From assembly GCA_004123355.1 (NCBI GenBank), contig SCHM01000004.1, positions 3,814,316 through 3,878,315 of the forward strand: a stretch of 64,000 bases of DNA, read 5' to 3'. The position numbers and the translations under genes were made by a program. Positions within the stretch are counted from its first letter, which is position 1. Each line of letters opens with the position of its first letter. The notes below the pieces were generated by a model. The model had not been told where the DNA came from and ran no database searches. It saw nothing but the letters and a program-made list of their open reading frames with translations. Source of the DNA: Amphirosellinia nigrospora. Taxonomy: Eukaryota > Ascomycota > Sordariomycetes > Xylariales > Xylariaceae. Of the stretch, positions 42,601 to 54,179 are shown one piece after another.

Positions 42601-45321
42601 CAAGCCCCTCAATGAGAGCCTTCAGGGCATGGTTGATTTGGATAAGGTTGTTGTAGTAACTGGCTTCGCTGAAGTTAGTCCCTGGGGTAACGCAAGAACC
42701 AGATGGGAGATGGAAGCCTTTGGCGAGTTCTCGTTAGAAGGCTGCATCGAAATGGCCTGGGTCATGGGCCTGATTAAAAACCATAATGGGCCTATCAAGG
42801 GTCAACCATATTCCGGCTGGGTGGATGCAAAGACTGGCGAACCCATTGAAGACAAGGATGTGAAGCCAAAATATGAAAAGTATATCCTTGAGCATGCGGG
42901 CATCCGATTAATTGAGCCCGAACTATTTGATGGATACGACCCCAACAAGAAGATGATGCTTCATGAAGTTTCGCTAGAAGAAGACCTAGAACCGTTTGAG
43001 GGCTCGAAGGAAACCGCAGAGGAATTCAAGAGGCAACATGGCGACAAGTGCGAGATCTTTGAAATTCCAGAGTCTGGCGAGTACATCATTCGAATGAAAC
43101 GGGGTGCTACCCTCTGGATTCCTAAGGCTCTACGGTTCGATCGTTTAGTTGCCGGCCAGCTTCCGACGGGTTGGGACGCGAAGAAATACGGCGTCCCCGA
43201 AGATATCATCTCTCAGGTAGACCGGGTTACCCTTTTCGTTCTCGTCTCTGTTGCTGAGGCCCTTTTGACTTCCGGTATTTCCGATCCTTATGAATTTTAC
43301 AAGTACGTACATGTGTCCGAGCTTGGAAATTGCATCGGATCTGGAATGGGTGGTATGACCGCCCTTAACGGAATGTATAATAAGCGGAAGATGGACCAGC
43401 AAGTACAGAACGACATTCTCCAGGAATCGTTCATCAATACTATGGCAGCTTGGGTCAACATGCTACTACTCTCATCATCTGGACCTATCAAGACTCCCGT
43501 CGGCGCCTGTGCTACTGCCGTTGAGTCTATTGACATTGGTTACGAGACAATCATGGAGGGTAAGGCACGGGTTTGCATTGTTGGTGGCTTTGACGACTTT
43601 AGCGAGGAAGGCTCTTTTGAATTCGCCAACATGAAGGCGACAAGCAATGCCGTTGACGAATTCGCCCATGGTCGTACCCCTCAAGAGATGTCTCGTCCCA
43701 CCACCACTACTCGAAATGGTTTCATGGAATCTCAAGGATGTGGTGTCCAGGTCATCATGACAGCCAAGCTCGCAATCGACATGGGACTTCCAGTCTACGG
43801 CATCCTCGCACTAACGACCACGGCAAGTGACAAGATTGGCCGGTCTGTACCAGCACCAGGGCAAGGTGTCCTCACAACCGCACGCGAAGCACCCGGAAAG
43901 TTCCCATCGCCTCTGCTTGATATGAAATACCGCCGTCGTCAGATCGAACTTCGCAAAAAGCAAATTCGTGGTTGGAAGGAGTTGGAGCTCGAGTACCTCT
44001 ATGAAGAGGTTGCCGCAATACAGGCTCAAGGTCAACAGTTTGACGAGAAGGAGTACACTCGAGAGCGGGCTGTTCACATTGAAAAGGAAGCAGAGAGGCA
44101 AGAGAAAGAAGCTCTTCGAAGCTTTGGCAATAACTTCTGGAAACAAGATTCCACCATTGCTCCGCTACGTGGTTGTTTAGCCACTTGGGGTCTGACCATC
44201 GATGATCTCGGCGTTGCGTCCTTCCACGGCACTTCAACCAAGGCGAACGATAAGAATGAGTCATCGGTCATCTGTCAACAATTGCGCCACCTTGGCCGTA
44301 AGAAGGGCAATGCCGTTTATGGCATCTCCAGAAATATCTGACCGGTCATCCCAAGGGTGCTGCTGGTGCTTGGATGTTCAACGGTTGTCTTCAGGTCCTC
44401 AACTCTGGCTTGGTCCCCGGTAATCGCAACGCTGACAACATCGACGAGGTCATGGAGCAGTTTGATTTGATTGTATATCCCAGCCGAAGCATCCAGACAG
44501 ATGGTGTAAAGGCATTCTCCGTCACCTCATTCGGCTTTGGTCAAAAGGGTGCTCAGGCTATCGGCATTCATCCTCGATATTTGTTTGCAGCGCTTGACCA
44601 AGAGACCTATGCCGAATACCAAGCCAAGGTAACGGCTCGTCAAAAGAAGGCTTACAGGTATTTCCATAATGGACTTGTTCATAACTCCCTCTTCCAAGCC
44701 AAGTCAAACTCGCCCTACACCGATGAACAGCTCTCGTCAGTTCTTCTCAATCCCGATGCGAGAGTCACTGAAGATAAGAAGACGGCCGATTTGATATACG
44801 CTACAGATTTCGCCAAGCAGGTTACTGCGCCACAGCTCGCAAGAACCAGGACTACGAAGGAAGTAGTCGAAGGTTTAGCGCGTAGCCTCAAGACCGGGCA
44901 GAATAATAAGGTTGGTGTTGACGTTGAAGACATTGCCGCCATCAACGTTGACAACGACACGTTTGTGGAGCGTAACTTCACTGAGCAGGAGATTGCTTAT
45001 TGTCGGACGACGGCCAGCCCGCAGAGCTCTTTCGCTGGGCGTTGGAGCGCCAAAGAGGCCGTATTCAAAAGTCTTGGTGTCCAAAGCAAAGGTGCTGGCG
45101 CACCACTAAAGGAAATTGAAATCCTAGCCAATGAGAAGGGTGCTCCCATAGTCTCCGTAAGTTCAAACTCGATTGATCATTCTTCTAGCCAGCCGACTAA
45201 CCGTCTTCAGCTCCATGGTGATGCAGCAGCCGCCGCGAAAAAGGCAGGCGTCAAGGAGATTACCGTCTCGATATCCCATTCTGAGACGCAGTCCATTGCC
45301 ATTGCTGTGGCCACCTTCTAA
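39627..45321 (+). CDS. fas2: fatty acid synthase subunit alpha
   Basis: Alpha subunit of the fungal type I fatty acid synthase. Starts with [20 protein letters not shown] (the alpha share of the malonyl/palmitoyl transferase fold). An Ala/Pro linker leads to the acyl carrier protein, whose phosphopantetheine Ser ([10 protein letters not shown], about residue 176) lies directly after a 49-nt intron (40146-40194, TACTAAC branch). Ketoreductase has the Rossmann motif [12 protein letters not shown] (about 655). Ketosynthase has Cys in [11 protein letters not shown] (about 1278) and His in [11 protein letters not shown] and [11 protein letters not shown]. The C-terminal phosphopantetheinyl transferase ([26 protein letters not shown]) is split by a 54-nt intron (45157-45210). 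One-base losses near 39733 (C), 41497 (A) and 44328 (T) break the frame. Three one-base gains near 40365-40395 cancel out but scramble about ten residues. Length about 1,860. Confidence 0.95.
40146..40194 (+). other. intron next to the ACP serine in FAS alpha
   Basis: A 49-nt intron with donor GTTTGT, branch site TACTAAC and acceptor CTAG. It interrupts the Gly-Gly-Lys-Ser motif that carries phosphopantetheine. Confidence 0.9.
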
Positions 45322-47817
45322 GGCTATAAGATTGTTCTTCGTTGGCTTTTATGCATTTGTAAGCTGGGCGTTCGGTTATGAGGTGTTGCCGCTCATTATG
45401 TACGATGCGCTGGTGTAAGACGAGACACACATAGAGAGGCTTCAAATTGATTTTGGTGCCTAAATGGCTGTTCACGAAAGACAACCAACACGATCGTGGT
45501 TGCAGGAAACGCCGCGTCGTCGGTAGTTGCTAATAAACCTATAGATTATAGCATGATACAAAATCGAAAGTTACTATAATCCACTTCCTTGAGTAAAATG
45601 GAATGGGCAATAAGAGACGGCGTGGTGTGCCGACTTTATGTTTTACGATTTGGGACTGATTTCTTGTATACAATGTGGGGTCAGAGGCCCGCTTCTCTCC
45701 ACCCTATTCCCTTGACATGTGAAAGTTGTCAGCACACAAGACGAGTTAACACATGATAATTACTAAGCATGTAAGATAATATACAGCTAGGGCAGATACA
45801 GTATGGTGCGTGATGTATTGTAGGGTGGTTGTAAACATTTACAGCGTCTTTTCATCCCTACTATACCCTAGAGGAAGTCTCTGCACACAGCCTATTACTT
45901 CTACAACTCAGAATGCACACCATGGAACGATTATTAGTGAAAAATGAAATAGAATTAGTAAACTAGACTTTCACATTTCCTAGGTTATCATATCACAATC
46001 ACCTTACACTACCTTCCATATAATTATAGGTGTTGGGAATCTTAGCCGTACATTCCACAAAATACTACACCAAAGGACCGTACAGTATGTAGACCGTTAG
46101 CTTAGTTGTGGCTTTGTAGCAAGATTAAATGATACCGTTACTCTCATCCTCAAGGCCAGGAGAGACGCAATTGCTGCATAAGAGGCGGTACCTAAATCCT
46201 AAATGCTGTCGAAGCCAAGAATATGCTGCTTGGAACAAGCTTTGTGTATGTCACAAGGGCTCTGATTGAGGGCTTGGAATAGGTTCAATTGAGTAATAAG
46301 CAACTATGGTGCCAAAGGGCCATATAGAGCTAAGTTCCTTATTCTGTTTGAAGGGAGGATTCACTGCCTTTTATGCTCAGAATTCCCTTCCTATCCCTTT
46401 CCTTCCCTACAGCTTCGTCAATCTCTACGGGACCGAAAGGAAAGACCTGTGTAGCCGGTGAGGCGAGTGTCTCGGTGTTCGAGTTCAGCTCGGTATCTGC
46501 TTCTAAGACTCACGATAACCTCGTACGACTGCCTCAGCCTCGTAGGGTAGTATCTAGCGAACTCCGTGTAGGACCCTGTGTGGCACTGTATTGCGCACTC
46601 GCCAGGGTCCGTGTGACAGTGTATGAAATCCTGTTGTTATCGAAAATGATACCCAGATAAAAATAGATAGGAAAACAAACCTCTTATTAGGGTGTTATAT
46701 AGAAATGCGAATAGTTGCTTTATGATCGAATTGTACTATAACTATTAGAACTCTGCCCAATGCCAATTTCCCAAGCCAACAATGAAGCCTATCGATATCC
46801 GACATAAGTCATGGGAACATGTTTCTTTCAATGATCATTAAGTCTGGGTTGTATAATGTTAGCTTCCAATTTGAAGTATCATTTTACTCACCACACTTTT
46901 CATGTGCCTACGGAGCTCTAGGACTTATTTAGACATATGCAATGAAAGGCGCGTTGTAAGGCTGGTACGACGATCAGTGTATAATAACTGCTTCTCACGA
47001 TAGCTATACGTCACTTACTCCATCTCTTTTACTATGTACAAAATCAATATCCACAGTTTAGCACACATGCTGAGAGCAGTCAGCCGCCAAAGTTTCCCTA
47101 AGCGGGTTCTATGGATTACCCCTGCGTGGATTATAAGGGCAAATTAGGCCCACGAAGGCAGGGTGTAGATTAACTGGAGTAAAAGTACGTAAAAATACTA
47201 GAATTCCTTGGGCCATTTCAGTAGTTCATCCGTTATCATAATATTTTCAATCAAGGCTCCTTTATAATCATATGGAGAATCCATTTTACGTAAGAGTTGA
47301 GCATACACTATTTACTATGCCACCCCTGCGACTCCAACGTAGCAGATTCTATATAGACCTCCCATTTACTTACTGGCCTATACAATCATTATGCTTAACT
47401 CATATCAGCATATTTACTTGATTGAAACTAGAGTCGAACAGTTGAGCAACGGTTGATGCCACGTGCATACTGCCGATGCTATATTTCCTGAGTGTCAAGG
47501 GTCCGGTTCCTGGCCATTTGGTATGCTTGACCAAATGTTGAAAAGTTCAGATAATTCAGTCTCATTGTTTGAGATTCTCCGCAGTACCAAATGATTTAAC
47601 TGTTTCCTTTTTGGCGGGTCTCCATGGAAGGGAGTATAGCCGTATGGAAGGCAACAGCAATGAGGAGTGTACGAAAGCTACCCCTCACGACGGTGGAGAC
47701 TTCTATATCTTACCTTGTTTCTTTTATTTTGACTTGTAAGACTTGCTAAACTACCTATGTAACGGAAAATCGTTCTGAAACCTCTTGCTACACTCCTGCC
47801 TTCGACTGGGATTAGAA
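45322..47817. other. intergenic, FAS alpha to SDR
   Basis: AT-rich spacer of 2.5 kb with no gene recognised. It holds the solo LTR at 46249-46618. Confidence 0.5.
46249..46618 (+). mobile_element. solo LTR (LTR-1 family) with target duplication
   Basis: A 370 bp element starting TGTCACA and ending TGTGACA, the inverted TG...CA ends of a retrotransposon LTR. It is flanked by a perfect 5-bp duplication GTGTA (46244-46248 and 46619-46623). No internal region or second LTR is present, so it is a solo LTR left by recombination. It shares its 5' part (GGGCTTGGAAT, GAGTAATAAGCAACTATGG) and 3' part with the copy at 53286-53592. Intact ends and duplication suggest moderate age. Confidence 0.88.
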
Positions 47818-48855
47818 ATGGCACAAAACTGCAAAACCTGGCTCATCACTGGCTGTTCCAGTGGGTTTGGCGAACTGTTTGTCCGCCAGCTCCGAGACCT
47901 GGGGCATAATGTCATTGCCACGGGCCGGAACGCCGGAGAACGGCTCGCATACTTGGCCGATACAGGAGCCAGCATCTTGGACCTCGATGTTACTGCACCA
48001 GCTCCTGAGATCGAAGCTAAAATGTCTCATGCATGGGTCTGTACCCGAATGGAATCGATGTTGTGGTGAACAACGCGGGATATATCCTAAGCGGCGCGGT
48101 CGAAGAGTTAACGTGAGTTTCACAAGTCTTATAGTCCGCTATAAATTTCCTAGTCATCACTATAGTTTCAGACCCGAGTACATCAATATCTAACGGTATC
48201 TACTAATAGACAAGAAGAGACTGAAGACGTATTCAAGACTAACTTCCATGGCCCCATGAATATTACACGAGCTTTACTTCCTCGTCTTCGGGCCAAGGGG
48301 AATGGGACGCTCTGTTTCATGGGCTCACAGGCCGGCTGGCATGCCGATCCTGGAGCTTCAGCCTACTGCGCTACGAAGTTCGCGCTTGAGGGTATATGAC
48401 ACTCGCATCATGATCGGTGAAGGGTTAGCTAACGCCAGCACCACCTAGGCGCCGTTGAATGTCTCTCTAAAGAGCTCGCTATTTTTGCGCCCAATCTAAA
48501 GGTGCTTATAGTAGAGCCAGGCTATTTTCGCACTCGAGCTTTCAGCAATATTAGTCACGTACCAGCGCGCGTGCCTGCCTATGCCGAATTTAATGCCAGC
48601 GTCCGAGCTGTCGAGGCTGGTATCGTCGGCAACGAACCTGGAGATGCGGCAAAGGCAGTCTCAATTATGATCGACTTGATTAATGGGACCGGCGTCGCCA
48701 GTGGCAAAGTGGTACCGCTAAGAGTGCCATTAGGTAGCGATGGGTGGGAAAGAATTAGGGCTCAAGGGGAGAGTATCGTGAAAATATGTGACGAGTGGGA
48801 GGAAGTAGCTAAGAGCACCGACTTCAATCGAGTCAACAAGAATAGTGATTCTTAA
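47818..48855 (+). CDS. short-chain dehydrogenase/reductase
   Basis: Classical SDR oxidoreductase, probably NADP(H)-dependent, substrate unknown. MAQNCKTWLITGCSSGFGEL carries the TGxxxGxG cofactor motif at the N-terminus; NNAG follows (VVVNNAGYILSGAVEEL). The catalytic Ser lies in CFMGSQAGW and the YxxxK pair in AYCATKFALEG. Three exons: 47818-48112, 48210-48391, 48449-48855, with 97- and 57-nt introns in phases 2 and 1. Near 48047 one C is missing from a C run: restoring it links the N-terminal part to PNGIDVVVNNAGY. About 280 residues, ending at TAA 48853. The nearest relatives are probably fungal SDRs of the oxidoreductase type with a C-terminal MIDLINGTG helix; no pathway context is visible. 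Confidence 0.9.
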
Positions 48856-49146
48856 AAAGCGTAGACTAAATAGGAGCTAGTATCACATACTAGTCTAAGT
48901 TCCAGCGGCTTATATTCAATATCGCATTACGTTTCAATACAAGTCAAGTACGTCTACGGCGCACTTAGCCCGCGCGTTACTACAACCTAAGCCGAGAGAC
49001 TTGTTATCATCGAGATGGAACAAGTAGTCGAATATTAAGCACCTAAATGCGGCGAGCTCATTTTAAATGGTTACTAGGCTTCTAAATCACGTTTTATTCT
49101 AACGGATCGTCGAATGATTAGGGTGGTGTCTAATACTCATGTTAAA
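48856..49146. other. intergenic between convergent SDR and permease
   Basis: Short AT-rich spacer between convergent genes; nothing recognised. Confidence 0.5.
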
Positions 49147-51876
49147 CTAGGACAGAGCCACCACCCCCTTTTCAAGAGAGTCAATCTCCGTCCCAAATTC
49201 TTCTCGTATATTTCTTCGTCTGAGTCGTCCTGCCTCGTCATGTTCGCTGTCCCATTTGTTTACCTCCTCCAGAGGAACTTTAACCAGCCGATGGGTGTTC
49301 GCGCCTTGGTCACCGATATTTAAAATTTCCGGGCGTAGCTGATAGCCTCTGACTTTGGGAAGAAGATACATCCAGATAACGTAGTAAACTGAGCATAGAA
49401 CAATCCTAGCAATAAAATCAGCAACTTGAGGGTATAGTAAGCAAAACATCAACTTACGCGCCAATGCCCACCACAGCCTAGAACACTCGGAGTCAGTCGT
49501 TAATTATCATTTTGAGTTGCTTCAAGTCACCTGGCATTTGGCGGGAAATAAAACAGGTCTAAAGAAGAATGGGAATACTTACGTAAGTAGCGTACCAAAA
49601 GCTAACCTCACCAGCATATGGGCCTCCTTTAGGAGGGATCCAAGGTGTTGCAATGGTGTAAATCTGTACTAGCAAGAAGAATACAAGACAAATGTCCCAA
49701 GCCTTGAAAGCTGGCCTCTCGCGGTTTAGACGCTTATGCCTATACCGGATGATCCAGACGCCAACTGCCATGGCGACAAAGAAGATTCCGTCCGGGTAAG
49801 ATTTAAGACTGACAACTATCCGTTAAACGCATTAGAAAGCACATAGTATTGAGATGTCGGGCAGAAATAGTAGGAAAAAGACTTGCCAAATTGGAATGCA
49901 TCGCCTGCTGGGGGGCGATGATGAAGATGACCGTCACTACCCATTTGATAAAATATGGCCCGATTGGTGTTCCAAAAGGCCTAGTGCCCACCCAAAATTC
50001 CGTGAACGGCAGAACCCCTTGCCTGATTTCCCAAACGTCGTCGCATTAGTAATTGGTTTTTATGAAAGACATGCGGCGTTGGTTGAGGGTTTACCTTCCG
50101 ATCTCGCGAATGAGACGAGACTGGCCAATGAGGACGGCCAGGAGGTTGCCGAATGCGCTGATTAGGACGAGTGCATTCAAGGCATCCTGAGCACGGCCTT
50201 GTCCAAATACAGTAGCAAAAAACACAGATGCCGCAGTAGCCTTCGACTGGGAGAATTCTTCCTTGGGGACTTTCCTAATGAGTAAGTAACTGACTATACG
50301 CAACTTGCAAAGGGGAAAGAGGCGCACCAGCCGCAAAGTATGCAATGTTGCAAAGAAGATATAGTATGGCGACGATGCCAACGGATATAGAACTGTTCCT
50401 TTTCAACGTCGGGATAGGGTTTTGGATTTCGTTGACCACCGCGAAAGCGTTGGCGTAACCGCTATATGCGAAGATAATGTTGACCAATGCCACTGAGAGG
50501 TCATTGCCATTCTTAGTGGTGCCCGCAAACGCGTTGCGGAAATTGGCACCGGGATCTTCGACTCGAGAGACATGCCCACCAAGAACAACGAAACCCGTGA
50601 TGCTAATGCTTTACAGATTGAAGAGTTAGTGTTATGATAACATCTCGATGGTGTGGTGGTGGTGTTACCACTTCGGTAGTCAGATGTTTATACGTACAAT
50701 ATAAGAGTGATAATCTTAACAATGCCGATGATATTTGTTGCCCACTACAATACTCAGAGTCAGTTATCGCCATTTGGGCGTAATATATGATAGTTTCAAG
50801 AACCTGCAGGCATTGTCTTTCTCCCAAAAGGAAATGTTGCCTTGAAAAAGCTACCGAACCAAAAAAACCAGTCCCGAAAACTACTCACGAGGGAATATTT
50901 ATTATGCGCGATGACGCCTGTGTATCCTCAAGATGAGAGAATGCTTAAATTCTGATAGCTTCGAGACTTACATATGGCCGCAACGCTATAAGCCGCTACA
51001 GCAACACCTTTCACTTGCCAATCCGTTGGTGTTTTACTGGTAGAAATCAGTATCAGTTGTCATCGCGCGTCAAAAGAGGGACGAGGAAATTTTGGAAGAC
51101 GTACTGAGCTAGTGCCCATAAGTAATTAGATAGCACTAGTGACAAAAGCTTTAGTCAGTCGCGACGATCTCTCGGTGTTGAAGTTGGTATAACACGCACC
51201 AATCGCATTACTACTGCTGAACGAGAGAACGACAGAGTAGAAGGCAAAAGAAATCGGGAAGAAATGTCTTGGCCTTGGGTAAGCTTGCTCGAGATAAACC
51301 ACCTCGGATCCAGACCGATTTGGAAAGTAGCTCGCCAGCTCGAGGTAGACTGCGAGGCCTGCAATCGCCAGGAAAATACCAATTCACCCAATAATGAGCG
51401 CGAGCCCAATCGAGCCTGTTCTCGCTAAAATCGTGCCGGCTGCGCAAAAACGTAAGATTTCGTTTAGTAATTACAGTCTGTTAGGCTGAGCGACTGGTAA
51501 TATCAAGCGTACGTACGAGTCGCGAAGATTCCAGTCCCAATCATCTGATTGACGTTGAGGAAGATCACAGTCACCCAACCAACATGATAGCCAAGAGGTG
51601 ATCTGGACTCAACCGGTGCACCGACTACTTCCTGATCTACAGCACTCGGAGTCAGCTATTGCCATTGAAGGAGTGGTTTATGAGAGTTTCAGGAGAAACC
51701 GGCTGCGGGAAACACCCACAAGTCACCCCTGAGCCATTCTGTGCTTGAGCTACAGTATAGGTTAGGTCGCCGTCATGAATCACTTCTACATCGCTACGAC
51801 TGTCTGATTCCGTAGATGTGGTAGCCGAAGGCTGCCCCAAATTTTGGGAAAGCCCATTTTGAAAAAGCGGGTTCAC
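49147..51876 (-). CDS. amino acid permease, LAT/methionine-permease type
   Basis: A polytopic plasma-membrane amino acid transporter of the APC superfamily (AA_permease_2, L-type group). Starts at 51876 with MNPLFQNGLSQNLGQPSATT, a polar N-terminus. Then TM1 (VGWVTVIFLNVNQMIGTGIF), AGTILARTGSIGLAL, AIAGLAVYLELASYFPNRSG, TDWQVKGVAVAAYSVAAI, ITGFVVLGGHVSRVEDPGAN, the hallmark IIFAYSGYANAFAVVNEIQN with PIPTLKRNSS, and ALVLISAFGNLLAVLIGQSR; it ends with a last TM and an acidic tail (VPLEEVNKWDSEHDEAG). At least eight introns interrupt it, so no exon exceeds about 110 residues. Small frame slips occur (for example near 51390 and 51727). Three introns (51726-51637, 50803-50745, 49530-49478) are similar to each other. 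It converges on the SDR gene. Confidence 0.85.
49478..49530 (-). other. introner-like intron, copy 3
   Basis: A 53-nt intron in the permease. It begins GTGACTTG like copy 1 and ends with ACTGACTCCGAGTGTTCTAG, sharing the CTGACTCCGAGT block with copy 1. Confidence 0.6.
50745..50803 (-). other. introner-like intron, copy 2
   Basis: A 59-nt intron in the permease. Its whole length aligns with the 3' 63 nt of copy 1 at roughly 75% identity by eye, including GAAACT, AATGGC and CTGACTCTGAGT. Confidence 0.65.
51637..51726 (-). other. introner-like intron, copy 1
   Basis: About 90 nt from a GTGACT donor to a CTGTAG acceptor (a shorter donor at 51699 is possible). Removing it joins QNGSG to QEVVGAPVESRSPLGY, if one G is added to the G run at the junction. 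Confidence 0.6.
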
Positions 51877-54179
51877 TAGAGAACAATTTCATAGATAGGT
51901 CGAGATGTATTGGGGGTGATCCAAGTCGAGAAGAGAGCTTGCGCCGCTGTAGGGATGTCGGCATTTTATACGAGAAGAGTATAACGTACTAGGAAGGACA
52001 GGACCGGCGTGGCAAAAAGGTTGGTAGACATCCGATAAGCTCTGACGAGATTGAGAGATTGCGTGCTTGAGGTAACTTGCCAAGGCCAACCGTAAAGAGC
52101 TTCCAAATGTGATGTTGTGTACACCATTAGAGCCAAGGAGCACGCAATAAACGCCAATATTTCGTTACAACCTGACCATATGGCCAGCGAAGCAACGATG
52201 AAGAAAATATACTGTTGCTCTCTACATAGGTAACTAGCAATTAGATATGAGAAACGCAGAGATAGAGCGATATTATAGGATTATGTATATGTAGACTCAT
52301 CAACACAATGCTCCAATGATGAATACCCACGATACAAACACTTGAGTGCACTGCTAACATATAATCCAACTTTTGATTACGATATTAAATGCCAATTATA
52401 AATTGCTCTTCATATTCGAGGTTTCACGTTCTGATTCGTGTTTTCACTTCGCTTCTTTAATAGAAATGTAGGTATTTTCATTGTTGCTAACAGTCGGCGT
52501 TTACTTATAAGGTGAAGAAAGTCTTGGCATCAAGGGTTTGAGGAGATACTCGAATTGCAATAATATTTTATAAAGTTAAGGGGGCTATCAATGTCTTAAC
52601 CATTATATAATCTAAGTAGGCGATCTCAGCTTAGATATCGAACACCTCGCTGTAACAAGGGGCTGTGAAGGTATTATCCCTTACTCCCTCAGAGAGATCT
52701 CCAGTCTATATTGTGCCTGAACAACATCACTTTTAGTTGCTGTGCTAACGCACCCACTTTCCCCTTTCGTCTTCGTATAACTTTTTTAGAGGGCCAGGAT
52801 AGACACAGACAGTTGCATAGCTCAGGCTTCGTACAGAGAATCGCGCTCGCATGATATCATACATTGTCAGGGACAGGGATCTAGACACACGTATCAGACC
52901 AGACAAGAGACTCTCTGTACATAGTCATGTAGTCACATTGTGCTCACGGAGATGGCTTTGCTGGTTCTCCGTGCAACAATAACGTCTACACCCTACCCAT
53001 ACGAGGTCCCTGACATACATGATAGATATGTTCCCGGTCTTAGATTCGCGACGCAGTCCTTGGTATGTGTGACCGTGTATAGTGTTTTAGTGTGCTATCG
53101 GTGATTGGGTAAAAAAACAAGTAAGCTGAAAGCCAAAGTCTCATTTAGAATTTCACACTATTATGACTATACTCGCGATAGTCCCAAATACTTGTGAGAC
53201 ATCGCGGAAACGTGGTAAAATACCAAAACACTATGAACAAAAAACCAGAGAATGGGAGGTTGTTAAGCCGAATAACTTTTATCATTGTCACAAAGGCTCA
53301 GATAGAGGGCTTGGAATTGGTTCAAATTGAGTAATAAGCAACTATGGTGCCAAAGGGGCCATATAGATCTACGTTTTCTATTCTCCTCTTCTCTGCGACC
53401 TCCGCCAACCTAACTAGAGACATGTGTAGCGCGGAGAACGAGTTGTCTCGGTGTTCGTGTTCAGCTTCGGTGTCTGCTTGAGACTTACGATAACTTTGTA
53501 CGACTGCCTCAGCTTCGTAGGGTAGTATTTGGCGAAGTCCGTGTGAGATCCGTGTAGCACTGTATTGCGTACTCAGCCAGGTCCATGTGACAATCATCGA
53601 AACGAAAATGATGAGCTATTCACTCGTAATCCTCTAGTTTATAAGGGAAACCATTTATTTAATCGAGCGATATTACATTGACTTAGGTTATGGTTATATC
53701 GCCTTTTATTGCGACGATCCTCGACGGCCGCGAAATAATTCGGACTTGAGTTGATTGAGAGAAAGAATTTCCTATGCAGGGCAAAATTGCGCCTATAAAA
53801 CAGTATCTCAGTGTATGTTTCTATAGTACACATATTTTCTACTATCTTTTTATACTTCTTATATCCTTTCCTTATATACAGCTACTTGTTTCCAAGGGGC
53901 TTCCGCGGCTTTGCAGATTTTCCAAGTAGGAGTTGATGAGAGAGCAATATCTCGTGATACACAGCACTGGTGTCCAGTATTGTCAAGGCAACAAATAGCT
54001 GACTATATACTAAGTGAGACGAGAAGGAAGTAGGCAGCGTTAGTGAACATCTGGGCTTGGCTCGACATCATGAATACGTTTTTTTGTTTAGGAGATAATA
54101 ACTTTCAAATTTATTAAGTAGTTAACCTCTAAAACGCCAGACTATGATCAACGTTAATTTGATTTATTAGGCAGCCAAA
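51877..54179. other. intergenic, permease to surface protein
   Basis: AT-rich 2.3 kb without a recognisable gene. It holds the permease promoter and the solo LTR at 53286-53592. Confidence 0.5.
53286..53592 (+). mobile_element. solo LTR (LTR-1 family) with target duplication
   Basis: A 307 bp LTR with ends TGTCACA and ATGTGACA and a perfect 5-bp duplication ATCAT on both sides (53281-53285 and 53593-53597). It is clearly homologous to 46249-46618 and shorter in the middle. No internal region, so solo. Confidence 0.88.
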
